From: Pseudomonas sp. LS1212
GTDB taxonomy: Bacteria > Pseudomonadota > Gammaproteobacteria > Pseudomonadales > Pseudomonadaceae
Assembly: GCF_024741815.1 (NCBI RefSeq)
Contig: NZ_CP102951.1
Location: 4,416,001 to 4,480,000, forward strand
Direction of reading: 5' to 3'
Length of the DNA: 64,000 bases
Part shown: piece after piece, positions 25,186 to 33,175 of the stretch
Position numbering within the stretch: the stretch's first letter is position 1
How the letters are laid out: each line of letters begins with the position of its first letter
The notes under the pieces: generated by a model
What the model saw: only the letters and a program-made list of their open reading frames with translations
Databases searched by the model: none
Told to the model about the DNA's origin: nothing
Program-made: the position numbers and the translations under genes

Positions 25186-25878
25186 TCAGCGCATGCAGCA
25201 CTGCTTGTACTTCTTGCCGCTGCCGCATGGGCATGGGTCGTTGCGGCCTACCTTGGGTTCGGCCCGTACGGGCTCGTGGTTGGCTGCTTTTGAGTCCGGA
25301 CGCAGTTGGGCCCAGTATTGATGAAGGCCTACAGCGGCTACCTTGAGCACTTCGATGAAGGCTTCTTCGGTACTGATCGCTTGCTCCGGGTCGTCAGTTC
25401 CACTTCCGATCACGTCCATGCCCAAGGTGTGCATGGTGATCAGGTTAAGCAAACCCTTCTCATGTTCAGGCATGTCGCCCCAGCCGCCTGCAACACTGAC
25501 CCCGCGTTGATAGCCCAGGCACCAGTCTTCCACATCGAGGCCATCCCGGTCTTCGGCTTCGTTGAAGATTGGCGAGAAGTCATCCGGGTAATCCACCAGC
25601 ATCATCGCGACCTGGTTCATGTGTTGGATCAGCAGGTCGAAGAAACGCTGGTAGACCTGCTCGCTTTTCCACTTCGGCAAGAACTCGGCGCCACCCCAGA
25701 ATGCGGCGTACCAGTCGTTGAAATGGATGTCGTCGATGTAGGAGACGATAGCGGTGAAGTAGCCGTCCATTTCCGAGATGGTGCGAACGGCGGTTTCGCC
25801 GGCGTGCAGGTCCAGTTGGTCCTGGATGAAGTTGTACTGGGCGAGGGTCAGCGGTTGGTTGCTGATGGTGTAGGCCAT
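25186..25878 (-). CDS. YecA/UPF0149-family protein with SEC-C motif, paralogue
   Basis: A 230-residue protein starting MAYTISNQPLTLAQYNFIQD. It repeats the plan of its neighbour: EMDGYFTAIVSYIDDIHFND, DWCLGYQRGVSVAGGW, then a C-terminal SEC-C motif RNDPCPCGSGKKYKQCC. The ORF can be extended to 26034, but the added residues read through a palindromic repeat and are unlikely. The tandem arrangement with the gene at 24352..25020 points to an old local duplication. Confidence 0.85.
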   Translation of the reverse strand: MAYTISNQPLTLAQYNFIQDQLDLHAGETAVRTISEMDGYFTAIVSYIDDIHFNDWYAAFWGGAEFLPKWKSEQVYQRFFDLLIQHMNQVAMMLVDYPDDFSPIFNEAEDRDGLDVEDWCLGYQRGVSVAGGWGDMPEHEKGLLNLITMHTLGMDVIGSGTDDPEQAISTEEAFIEVLKVAAVGLHQYWAQLRPDSKAANHEPVRAEPKVGRNDPCPCGSGKKYKQCCMR

Positions 25879-25962
25879 GGGGTGGTACTCGGTTGGTTGG
25901 ATACTGCACACAGCTGGGAAGAATATCAGAAGGACGTAGAGGCTCTGGCGCTCTTGAGATCC

Positions 25963-25998
25963 TGCGCCCGCTTTGCGGTCGAGCGCAAAGCGGGCGCA
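25963..25998. repeat. Perfect 15-bp inverted repeat between YecA gene and tRNA
   Basis: TGCGCCCGCTTTGCG at 25963..25977 and its exact complement at 25984..25998 form a very stable stem. It is probably an extragenic palindrome of the REP type. Confidence 0.6.
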
Positions 25999-26032
25999 GC
26001 AATTTATGCCACCCCACAAAAATGCAGACAAC

Positions 26033-26064
26033 AAAAAAGGGCGACCCTCTCGGATCGCCCTTTT
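26033..26064 (-). terminator. Rho-independent terminator of the tRNA-Val gene
   Basis: AAAAAAGGGCGA and TCGCCCTTTT pair around a 9-base loop. Read on the minus strand it lies about 30 bases after the tRNA and ends in a T-run. Confidence 0.75.
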
Positions 26065-26093
26065 CTACACCGCCCAGCAGAGCGGATTTTGTT

Positions 26094-26170
26094 TGGTAGG
26101 CGCGATTGGACTCGAACCAACGACCCCCACCATGTCAAGGTGGTGCTCTAACCAACTGAGCTACGTGCCT
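26094..26170 (-). tRNA. tRNA-Val (anticodon GAC)
   Basis: The minus strand gives a full cloverleaf: acceptor AGGCACG with CGCGCCT, a D-arm with AGCTCAGTTGGTTAGAGC, the anticodon arm CCACC-TTGACAT-GGTGG with GAC anticodon, a T-arm with GGTTCGAGTCC, and an encoded CCA. The acceptor stem has one A-C mismatch. tRNA genes are common integration sites, but no integrase or duplicated 3' end is seen nearby. Confidence 0.95.
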
Positions 26171-26218
26171 GCTGTGGGCGGCATTCTACGGAATTTAATA
26201 GGGGTGTCAACTTCGGGA

Positions 26219-26518
26219 TCAACCCCGATGTTTCGGGCTGGCACGGTCTTTAAGATAGCCGACCAGTTCCCACGCCGATTCCGGCACATTCTGGTCGTCG
26301 TAGGTCACCGCAATTTCCCCACCGTCGTCGATGATGATCTCGTATTGCTGCATGTCCCGCGCCGTTTCGCACAGGTGCGTACCTGAAGCGCTGATGCCGC
26401 TTTCGCGAACCATGCGTTTGACTGTTTGCGCTTCATCCTGCGCCAGGGCATCGGTGTCCAGCTTGCACACTTTGACGATGCCGACGAATCCTCCCGTTTC
26501 CTGGAACTGGATTTTCAT
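26219..26518 (-). CDS. Emfourin-type inhibitor of the adjacent M4 metalloprotease
   Basis: A 99-residue protein, MKIQFQETGGFVGIVKVCKL…, matching the protealysin inhibitor (emfourin, M4in) family. Its gene lies 24 bases after the protease gene in the same direction, and GAGG precedes the ATG. Emfourin from Serratia binds the protealysin active site with very high affinity. There is no signal peptide, in keeping with a cytoplasmic or non-classically exported pair. The assignment rests on both sequence and gene partnership. Confidence 0.8.
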   Translation of the reverse strand: MKIQFQETGGFVGIVKVCKLDTDALAQDEAQTVKRMVRESGISASGTHLCETARDMQQYEIIIDDGGEIAVTYDDQNVPESAWELVGYLKDRASPKHRG

Positions 26519-26542
26519 GGGGTGACCTCGCTGTAGTGATAC

Positions 26543-27610
26543 CTACACGTTGATCCCGACCTTCTTCCACGCCGCCTTGACCGCTTTTTTAGCGGGGGCC
26601 CCGTAGCGGGCGCCGGCGACCTGGACGCTGATTTCGGCGCAGTGTTGAAACTGGCTGTTGGCATTCAGTTGTAGCATGGTTTCGTACCAAATCCGACCGG
26701 CCACGTCCCAGGCGTTTGCGCCCAATGCCTTGGCCACCAGCACGAAGGCCCGGTTCGGAATCCCGGAGTTGTAATGTACGCCGCCGTTGTCGCCGGAACC
26801 GCTGACGTATTTCGACATATGGTCCGGCTGCGGGTCGTCGCCAAGGTAAGGATCGTCCGCAAAGGCAGTCCCGGGGAATTCCATGTCGCGGATGCCTCGC
26901 CGGGTCGGGGCGGGTACCAGTACGTCGGCGCCAATCAGCCAGCTGGCGGTGCTGGCCGGTTCGTTGTTGTGCCACTGGCGCACCAGAATGCCGAATACAT
27001 CGGCGAAGTGCTCGTTCAACGCACCGGATTGGCCGTAGTAATTGAGGTTGCTGGTAAAGGACTGCACGCCGTGGGTCAGTTCGTGGCCGATGACCTCCAG
27101 TGAGCGCGTGAAGCGCTGCGACCAAATCCCTGCACCGTCGCCGTAGGCCATCTGAGTGCCATTCCAGAAGGCATTGTCCATGGGGACGTAGGTTCGGGTG
27201 CGGTAATCGAACCGCTTCACGTGCACGGTCGAGATCAGGGTCATGCCGTTGTCGTCCAGGGAGTTGCGCTGGAACAACTTGTCATAGAAGGCGTAGGTTA
27301 TTCCGGCACCGTCGTAGGCTTCGTCCACGGCGGGGTCACCCGACTCGGATTGCCCCTCGGCACGGGCCAGGTCACCAGGCAGCTGGCCGCTGGTGTTGGC
27401 GGTATAGACGAGGCGATGCAGGGTTCGCTTGGGCGACATCACGGCCATCAGGCCGGGCATGGCCTGGGCGCTCTCGCGGGTGGCGCGAAAGCTCGAGCCG
27501 GCCTTGAGGTTGGCGATGGCCTGGGAGCGAACCTGCGGGTCGTCGGACAGGGCGAGGCGCTCGATGATGTAGGGCGGCACGATGCAATGCAGCGGATTGC
27601 GTGAACACAT
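26543..27610 (-). CDS. Protealysin-like M4-family metallopeptidase
   Basis: A 355-residue thermolysin-family protease. The zinc site HExxH appears as VIGHELTHGVQS and the third ligand Glu in GALNEHFADVFG. The N-terminus MCSRNPLHCIVPPYIIERLA is a short protealysin-type propeptide with the PPY motif and there is no signal peptide, unlike secreted thermolysins. GGAGGG precedes the ATG. Protealysin-like enzymes act in bacterial cells or on host proteins such as actin. The inhibitor gene downstream supports the call. Confidence 0.9.
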   Translation of the reverse strand: MCSRNPLHCIVPPYIIERLALSDDPQVRSQAIANLKAGSSFRATRESAQAMPGLMAVMSPKRTLHRLVYTANTSGQLPGDLARAEGQSESGDPAVDEAYDGAGITYAFYDKLFQRNSLDDNGMTLISTVHVKRFDYRTRTYVPMDNAFWNGTQMAYGDGAGIWSQRFTRSLEVIGHELTHGVQSFTSNLNYYGQSGALNEHFADVFGILVRQWHNNEPASTASWLIGADVLVPAPTRRGIRDMEFPGTAFADDPYLGDDPQPDHMSKYVSGSGDNGGVHYNSGIPNRAFVLVAKALGANAWDVAGRIWYETMLQLNANSQFQHCAEISVQVAGARYGAPAKKAVKAAWKKVGINV

Positions 27611-27732
27611 GGTCGACCCTCCCTGGAGTGGGCTTTGCTCAAAGCTTAGCCGCTCGAGGGTTCAGCGGTTGGCGCAGCGTTCTACCGGTATCTGACCTAC
27701 GCTGATGCAATTTACGACTTTCGGACGCGAAC

Positions 27733-28206
27733 ATGGCAGTGACAACCCCGATCCTGGTGGCGCATATCCTCTTGGGCGGCATCGGCCTGGTGCTCGGGCC
27801 GCTGGCCATGCAAGCGCGCAAACGCCCCGGCCTGCATACCTTTGCCGGGGAGTGGTATCACTGGGTCATGCTCGGAGTTTGCGTAACGGCCGGCGCGCTG
27901 GCGTTGTTGAGCTGGGAGCGCATCGGCTGGCTGCTGGGGGTAGCCGTGGGTTCCTACGCGCTGGCCTTGATGGGCTATGTCGCGGCCAAGGTGCGTTGGA
28001 AGGGGTGGTTGAAGTTCCATCTGGCCGGCCAGGGGGGCTCGTACATCGCCCTGTGCACGGCGCTGCTGGTAATCAATTGGGCAACCTTGACCGGAGTCAG
28101 CGGCTTGGCCGCCCCGTGGCCTTGGCTGCTGCCCACCCTGATCGGCTCACCGCTGATCGCCTGGGTGAGCCGCGAGGTGGCGCTGGGGCGCAGACCGAAA
28201 CGCTAG
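27733..28206 (+). CDS. Small polytopic membrane protein (DUF2306-like)
   Basis: A 157-residue hydrophobic protein with about five membrane segments (ILVAHILLGGIGLVLGPLAM, VMLGVCVTAGALALLSW, LLGVAVGSYALALMGYVAA, GSYIALCTALLVINW) and conserved histidines (AHIL, LHTF, WYHW, KFHL) suggestive of a haem or metal site. No enzymatic partner lies nearby. The family assignment is tentative and the function unknown. Confidence 0.6.
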   Translation: MAVTTPILVAHILLGGIGLVLGPLAMQARKRPGLHTFAGEWYHWVMLGVCVTAGALALLSWERIGWLLGVAVGSYALALMGYVAAKVRWKGWLKFHLAGQGGSYIALCTALLVINWATLTGVSGLAAPWPWLLPTLIGSPLIAWVSREVALGRRPKR

Positions 28207-28239
28207 CAAGAAGGTTTGATATTGCCTGCACCGGCCCAA

Positions 28240-28262
28240 TCGCTGGCAAGCCAGCTCCTACA
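28240..28262. repeat. Single REP element
   Basis: TCGCTGGCAAGCCAGCTCC contains the GCTGGC…GCCAGC palindrome typical of Pseudomonas REPs. It is nearly identical to the paired copies at 44978..45064. Confidence 0.75.
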
Positions 28263-28264
28263 GG

Positions 28265-29257
28265 CTATGCCATTCGTTGCGCAGTCCCAAATAGGCTCAC
28301 CCGCTCAAGCTTTCCTTCGCTTTCCTGCAAACGAACCGGCGCCGTACCACCCGGCATCCGCACCTGTACCGTGCCCGCCTTCACCAGACCGGTCAACCAG
28401 GCAGCACAGGCCACGGCGCTGGCACTGGTGCCCGAAGACTCTGTCGGCCCTTCCCCGCGCTCGAACACCCTGGCAGCGATCAAACCTTCGCGTTCAAGCG
28501 CAGCCCACTGCAGGTTCACGCCGGCGGGGCATGGGTCGCCCTCCCCCAGCCCGCTATCACTGGCGAAGGCAATCCGGGTCAAACTGTCATGCAACGGCTT
28601 GGCACGAAGCTGGTTCATATCGGGCAATTCATTGGGGTCAGCCAGCAGACTGACGCAATGCGGATTGCCGATGCGCACGAACACGCTGCGGTCCCAGCGC
28701 GGGTCAAGTTGGGCCAGGCGTTGTACCTGGCTGGTTGGACGCGTTTCAGTCACCCGCCCAGCCTGAGCGCCAACGGCCCCGGGGCCGAAGGTAGGTGTGC
28801 CGAGGTCGAGCCAGAAGCCCAGGGTGCCGTTGAGTACAGCGGGTTCCAGGTAAGTTGCAACCGGTGATGGCGAGTCGGTCTTGTCATGATGGACGCGTAG
28901 CGCAAAGGCTTCATTCGGGTCAGTCAGACCTTGATCGGTGAGGGCCTGGGCGAAGATGGTCAACCCATTGCCGCTGCGCTCGGCGAGGCTGCCGTCGGTG
29001 TTGACGATCAATAGGTCGAAGGGGGCTTTGTCCTGGAAGAGGCCGACCAGCAGGCCATCGCTGCGGTGAGCTTTGGCGCCTTGCGGTCTGCTGCCTTCGG
29101 GCCAGTCGCAGCAGGCTGCGATGGCCGGCGGGGCCCATTGCCTACGGGTGAGTGCTGCCTGAGCGGCAGTCTCGGGCAGAGCAATGCCTAGTTCGCGCAG
29201 GTGGTGTGGCGAGACCACTGCGTAGATATTGCCGCGTGCGTCGTAGAGGGTGGTCAT
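28265..29257 (-). CDS. DapF-fold (diaminopimelate epimerase-like) protein lacking both catalytic cysteines
   Basis: A 330-residue protein with the two-lobed DapF layout. The first catalytic loop, normally a Cys-Gly-Asn-Gly motif, reads ERSGNGLTIFAQ, with Ser in place of Cys. The second, normally a Cys-Gly-Thr motif, reads GPTESSGTSASAVA, again Ser. DapF uses these two cysteines as acid and base, so ordinary epimerase activity is unlikely. FVRIGNPHCVSLL matches the conserved substrate-binding GNPH. The ATG at 29257 follows the gap after the MBL gene; an open extension to 29452 lacks support. It may act on another amino acid derivative or be a binding protein. Confidence 0.75.
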   Translation of the reverse strand: MTTLYDARGNIYAVVSPHHLRELGIALPETAAQAALTRRQWAPPAIAACCDWPEGSRPQGAKAHRSDGLLVGLFQDKAPFDLLIVNTDGSLAERSGNGLTIFAQALTDQGLTDPNEAFALRVHHDKTDSPSPVATYLEPAVLNGTLGFWLDLGTPTFGPGAVGAQAGRVTETRPTSQVQRLAQLDPRWDRSVFVRIGNPHCVSLLADPNELPDMNQLRAKPLHDSLTRIAFASDSGLGEGDPCPAGVNLQWAALEREGLIAARVFERGEGPTESSGTSASAVACAAWLTGLVKAGTVQVRMPGGTAPVRLQESEGKLERVSLFGTAQRMA

Positions 29258-29369
29258 TGAGTGCTCGCTGTGGCTGCGACGCAGAGCGCCTGGATCGGCA
29301 TTCTCACGCAGAGCGTGTCGTTCAACCAGGGAGAAGCGCGAGTAAACCGTCCTGCAACAGTCCAAAAGG

Positions 29370-30425
29370 TTACATAGGCCCGGCAACGGCCACACTGTTC
29401 GGTTGTTCCACAGCCAACCACCACTTCTGCCCCGCATGGGGCTGGCGCACATTCACCGTCTCGCCCATTTGCGGGGTGCTGATGGCAATGCCCTGCGCCG
29501 TCGCCAGAGCGACGATCCGGTCGAAGGGCTCGTGCCAGCTATGGGTCGACAAGTTGAAGGTACCGTTGTGAATCGGCAGCAACCAGCGCCCGCGCAAGTC
29601 GAGGTGGGCTTGCAGGCTTTGCTCGGGTTGCATGTGCACGTTGGGCCAGTTGATGTTATAGGCACCGGTTTCCATCAGTGTCACGTCGAACGGACCGTAC
29701 TGCTCGCCGATCTGTTTGAAACCGTCGAAATAGCCGCTGTCACCACTGAAAAACACCCGCAGATCATTGTCGATAATGACCCAGGACGCCCATAGCGTGC
29801 TATTGCTGTCGAACAACCCGCGACCGGAAAAGTGCTGTGAAGGCGTGGCCACGAAGCGGCTGCCGTCGATCTCGGTGGTTTGCCACCAGTCCAGTTGGCG
29901 CACCTTGGCGGCAGGTACGCCCCAGCGGATCAAGGTGTCGCCCACGCCCAGCGGCGCCAGAAAATGTTCGGTCTTGGCCGCCAGTTTCACCACCGTCTGT
30001 TCGTCGAGGTGATCGTAATGGTCATGGGACAGGATCACGGCCGTCAGCGGCGGCAGCTCATCGATGCTCAGCGGCGGCTGGTGAAAACGCCGTGGGCCGA
30101 CCCACTGCACGGGTGAGGCGCGCTCGGAGAACACCGGGTCGGTCAGGATGAAACGCTCACGCAGCTTGAGCAATACCGTGGAGTGCCCCAGACGCCAGAG
30201 GCTGTTGTCCGGTGCGGCCAGCAACTGCTCGCGCGTCAGCGCCTGCAAGGGGATAGGGCCTGCGGGGCGTGTGTCGGGCGGCCGGCTCAGGAACAGGAAC
30301 TTGATGCCGATATGCAGCTTCTTCAGAAACCCGTGCTGAGGCAAGGCAGCCAGGTTGCGATAGCGCCCCTCGTGCCGTTGCGAAGATTGTGGCGCCGGGT
30401 CTGCATGCAAGGATGATTGAGCCAT
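29370..30425 (-). CDS. MBL-fold metallo-hydrolase (UlaG/NAPE-PLD-like)
   Basis: About 351 residues. The metal-binding motif is SHDHYDHLDE with later ligands in FSGDSGYF and LLPIHNGTF. The arrangement WRLGHSTVLLKLRERFILTD is typical of the lactonase/NAPE-PLD-like branch of the family. GGAG five bases before the ATG at 30425 favours this start over 30455. Members hydrolyse phosphodiesters, lactones or lipids; the substrate cannot be assigned. It lies upstream of the DapF-fold gene in the same direction, 112 bases apart. Confidence 0.8.
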   Translation of the reverse strand: MAQSSLHADPAPQSSQRHEGRYRNLAALPQHGFLKKLHIGIKFLFLSRPPDTRPAGPIPLQALTREQLLAAPDNSLWRLGHSTVLLKLRERFILTDPVFSERASPVQWVGPRRFHQPPLSIDELPPLTAVILSHDHYDHLDEQTVVKLAAKTEHFLAPLGVGDTLIRWGVPAAKVRQLDWWQTTEIDGSRFVATPSQHFSGRGLFDSNSTLWASWVIIDNDLRVFFSGDSGYFDGFKQIGEQYGPFDVTLMETGAYNINWPNVHMQPEQSLQAHLDLRGRWLLPIHNGTFNLSTHSWHEPFDRIVALATAQGIAISTPQMGETVNVRQPHAGQKWWLAVEQPNSVAVAGPM

Positions 30426-30684
30426 GAGTACTCCCAGAGTCAGGGTGGTTTTCATACAGCCCAGGAATGATTTGGTGGATAACTTAGAGAATACCCCTAC
30501 ACCTGATTAAGCAAAGTCATTAAGCGTGACAAAAAATGATGATATGCACCTCCCGCTTTCGCTGCAGGAGTTGCACGCTCATGCAGGATCGCGGGGCCAT
30601 AGCGGTTTGTTCAAACCCTGGAATGGCCTGCAAGGCCACTCTTCATCGTCGAAATAATGATCACAATATTCATGCCATTTATGC

Positions 30685-30724
30685 GATAAAGAGCGCGATA
30701 AAGAGCGTGATAAGAGCGTGATAA
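30685..30724. repeat. Short tandem repeat in the gap before the GGDEF gene
   Basis: Three to four imperfect copies of a 11- to 13-base unit (GCGATAAAGAGC, GCGATAAAGAGC, GTGATAAGAGC, GTGATAAAC) lie in tandem. The surrounding gap (30426..30787) shows no other feature. Confidence 0.6.
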
Positions 30725-30787
30725 ACGGCAACTCCCTCACCACCCAATAACGATAGGGGGGGAGAGAACACGTGACTGGTACTCAGG

Positions 30788-31864
30788 ATGACGGAAAACA
30801 GGATCGGCAAAGGGCTCTCGTTTGCCAAACGGATTTACCTGCCGCGCATTGTCGGGCTGGCTATCGGCCTGCTCAGTGTGCTGGCGGCCATCTACCCGCT
30901 GGATTTGCCAGGCTGGGTCTGGGCGCTGCTTTTTTTCAACGGTCTGGCCTGGCCGCACCTTGCCTATCGACTGTCCAGCCGCGCCCGGGAACCTTACCAG
31001 GCCGAACGCCGTAACCTGATCTATGACTCGCTGCTGGGCGGGTTCTGGGCGGCGACCATGCAGTTCAACCCACTGCCCACGGTGACCATTCTTTCGATGA
31101 TGGCCATGAACAACGTTGCCGCCGGTGGCCATCGTCTGCTTGTTCAAGGTCTTCTCGCGCAAGGCACCGGTATGCTGGTTTCAATAACCTTGCTCGGCCC
31201 CGGCCTTGAATTGAACGCCACGCCGCTGCAGATCTATGCCTGTCTGCCAATGTTAACGCTGTACCCGCTCGCAGTGGGCTCGGTCTGCTACGGCCTGGCG
31301 ATCAAACTCTCCGAACATAAGCGCACCCTCAGGGCCCTGAGCCTCACCGACAGCCTGACGGGCCTGCTCAACCATGGTTCGTGGAAGGACCTGCTGCACC
31401 TGAAGTTCCACAAATGCCGGCAGGAGCGCTGCGAAGCGGTGATCGCCGTCATCGATATCGACCATTTCAAGCAAATCAACGACAGCTATGGGCATATCGT
31501 CGGCGACTGCGTGCTGCGCCAGCTGAGTGCCGAGCTGAAAAGGAACCTGCGCGAGAACGACCTGGCCGGCCGTTATGGCGGTGACGAGTTCTGCGTGATC
31601 CTGCCCTACAGCACGCTGAGCCAGGCCATCGAGATCATGGAGCGCCTGCGCCAGTCGATCAGCAACTACCGCAATGAGCAACTGCCTGAGTTGCGGGTCA
31701 GCTTGAGCATCGGTCTGGCCTCCTGCCGCAATGAGTTTGCCGACCCCGCTGCCTGGCTCAACGAGGCCGACAAGGCGCTCTATGCCGCCAAGAACAGCGG
31801 TCGCGACAAAGTCAATTTCGCCCCGGCCGACCCGGTTCGCTTTGCCGTCGCCTACCCCGAATGA
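30788..31864 (+). CDS. MASE2-GGDEF diguanylate cyclase
   Basis: A 358-residue membrane protein. The MASE2 sensor domain with four to six membrane segments occupies about residues 12 to 175 (RIYLPRIVGLAIGLLSVLAA, REPYQAERRNLIYDSLLGG), and a GGDEF domain follows (SLTDSLTGLLNHGSWKDLL, RYGGDEFCVIL). The catalytic GGDEF motif is intact. The plan is that of AdrA/DgcC, which makes cyclic di-GMP to stimulate exopolysaccharide synthesis. The MHYT-GGDEF-EAL protein at 46089 is the other c-di-GMP protein in this window. Confidence 0.9.
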   Translation: MTENRIGKGLSFAKRIYLPRIVGLAIGLLSVLAAIYPLDLPGWVWALLFFNGLAWPHLAYRLSSRAREPYQAERRNLIYDSLLGGFWAATMQFNPLPTVTILSMMAMNNVAAGGHRLLVQGLLAQGTGMLVSITLLGPGLELNATPLQIYACLPMLTLYPLAVGSVCYGLAIKLSEHKRTLRALSLTDSLTGLLNHGSWKDLLHLKFHKCRQERCEAVIAVIDIDHFKQINDSYGHIVGDCVLRQLSAELKRNLRENDLAGRYGGDEFCVILPYSTLSQAIEIMERLRQSISNYRNEQLPELRVSLSIGLASCRNEFADPAAWLNEADKALYAAKNSGRDKVNFAPADPVRFAVAYPE

Positions 31865-31994
31865 TCCTGGGCCAGCCGCAAACCGCTGGTCGCTCGGGGT
31901 GAGCCGTAAAGTAATTCCCCGACCGACGCCCTCGGTTGCTCGCTAGACTTGAATGTCATGGGCGCACGTACGCCTGCTTGCAAGTGGACGAAAC

Positions 31995-33173
31995 ATGGGC
32001 AAAGACGTCAACGCCGACATAGCCACCATTAGACGAATCAATGCCGTCCCGGCCATTCTTCAGGTGATCTGCGAAACCACCGGTATGCGTTTTGCTGCCC
32101 TGGCGCGCGTCACCGAGAGTACCTGGACCGCCTGCGCGGTGCTCGACACGCTGGGGTTTGGCTTGAGCGCAGGCGGCGAGTTGGATATGGCGACTACCCT
32201 GTGCCATGAAATCCGCGCGACCCACGAAACCATCGTGATCGACCAGGCCAGCGTCGATGAGCAGTACTGCCAGCACAACACACCGCGTATCTATAACTTC
32301 GAGAGCTATATCTCGGTGCCGGTGTTTCGCGTCGATGGCAGTTTTTTCGGCACCATCTGCGCCCTTGACCCGCTGCCGGCCCAGCTCAAGAACAGTGCCA
32401 TCCGCCCCATGATGGAGTCTTTCGCCCGACTGCTGTCGATTCAGATCCAAAGCGAAGAAAACTTCCAACTCACCGAAGCCGCCCTGCAAAAGGAACGGGA
32501 AATCGCCGAACTGCGCGAGCAATTCATCGCCGTGCTCGGCCATGACCTGCGCAACCCCCTGTTCGCCATTTCGGCCGGGGCCGAATTGCTCTTGCGCAAG
32601 GCTACCGATGAAAAGTCCCGGGCGATCATCCAGAACATCCTCACCAGTGGCCGCCGCGCCGCGCACCTGGTCGAAGACGTGCTCGACTTTGCCCGGGGCA
32701 GGCTCGGTGACGGCATCACCGTCAACGTACAGCCTTGCCCGGAACTGGCCACAGCGCTCCAGCATGGGGTAGCGGAACTCCAGCGCGTTCACCCGCAACG
32801 GGTGATTCACTTGCGCATTGGCGATCTTGGGGATCTTCGTTGCGACCGTGAACGCGTCACCCAACTGTTTTCCAACCTGCTGGCCAACGCCCTTCTCCAT
32901 GGTGAACCCGACGGCCCGGTGGAGGTCAGTGCTGACATCCAGGAAAACGTCTTTGTCCTGGGCGTACACAATCAAGGCCCGCCGATCGCCCCAGAGATCC
33001 TGGCACAGTTGTTCCAGCCATTCTCGCGCCCGCCCGGCGGCAACCCGCAGCGCGGGCTGGGCCTGGGCCTGTATATCGCCAACCAGATCGCCCTGGCCCA
33101 CGGCGGGCGCATGGAAGTCCTGTCCAGCGCCGAAGCCGGCACCTTGTTCAGCTTCAGGTTGCCATTGGCCTGA
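31995..33173 (+). CDS. GAF-domain sensor histidine kinase, orphan
   Basis: About 392 residues from ATG 31995 (MGKDVNADI); the open frame extends to 31953. Domains: GAF at about residues 10 to 155 (ESYISVPVFRVDGSFFGTIC), a coiled coil, the HisKA dimerisation helix with phosphoacceptor His in AVLGHDLRNPLFAIS, and HATPase_c with LFSNLLANALLHG and GLGLGLYIANQIA. The ATP-lid Asp motif reads GVHNQGPPI. There is no membrane segment, so it senses a cytoplasmic ligand. No response regulator is adjacent. Confidence 0.88.
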   Translation: MGKDVNADIATIRRINAVPAILQVICETTGMRFAALARVTESTWTACAVLDTLGFGLSAGGELDMATTLCHEIRATHETIVIDQASVDEQYCQHNTPRIYNFESYISVPVFRVDGSFFGTICALDPLPAQLKNSAIRPMMESFARLLSIQIQSEENFQLTEAALQKEREIAELREQFIAVLGHDLRNPLFAISAGAELLLRKATDEKSRAIIQNILTSGRRAAHLVEDVLDFARGRLGDGITVNVQPCPELATALQHGVAELQRVHPQRVIHLRIGDLGDLRCDRERVTQLFSNLLANALLHGEPDGPVEVSADIQENVFVLGVHNQGPPIAPEILAQLFQPFSRPPGGNPQRGLGLGLYIANQIALAHGGRMEVLSSAEAGTLFSFRLPLA

Positions 33174-33175
33174 AC

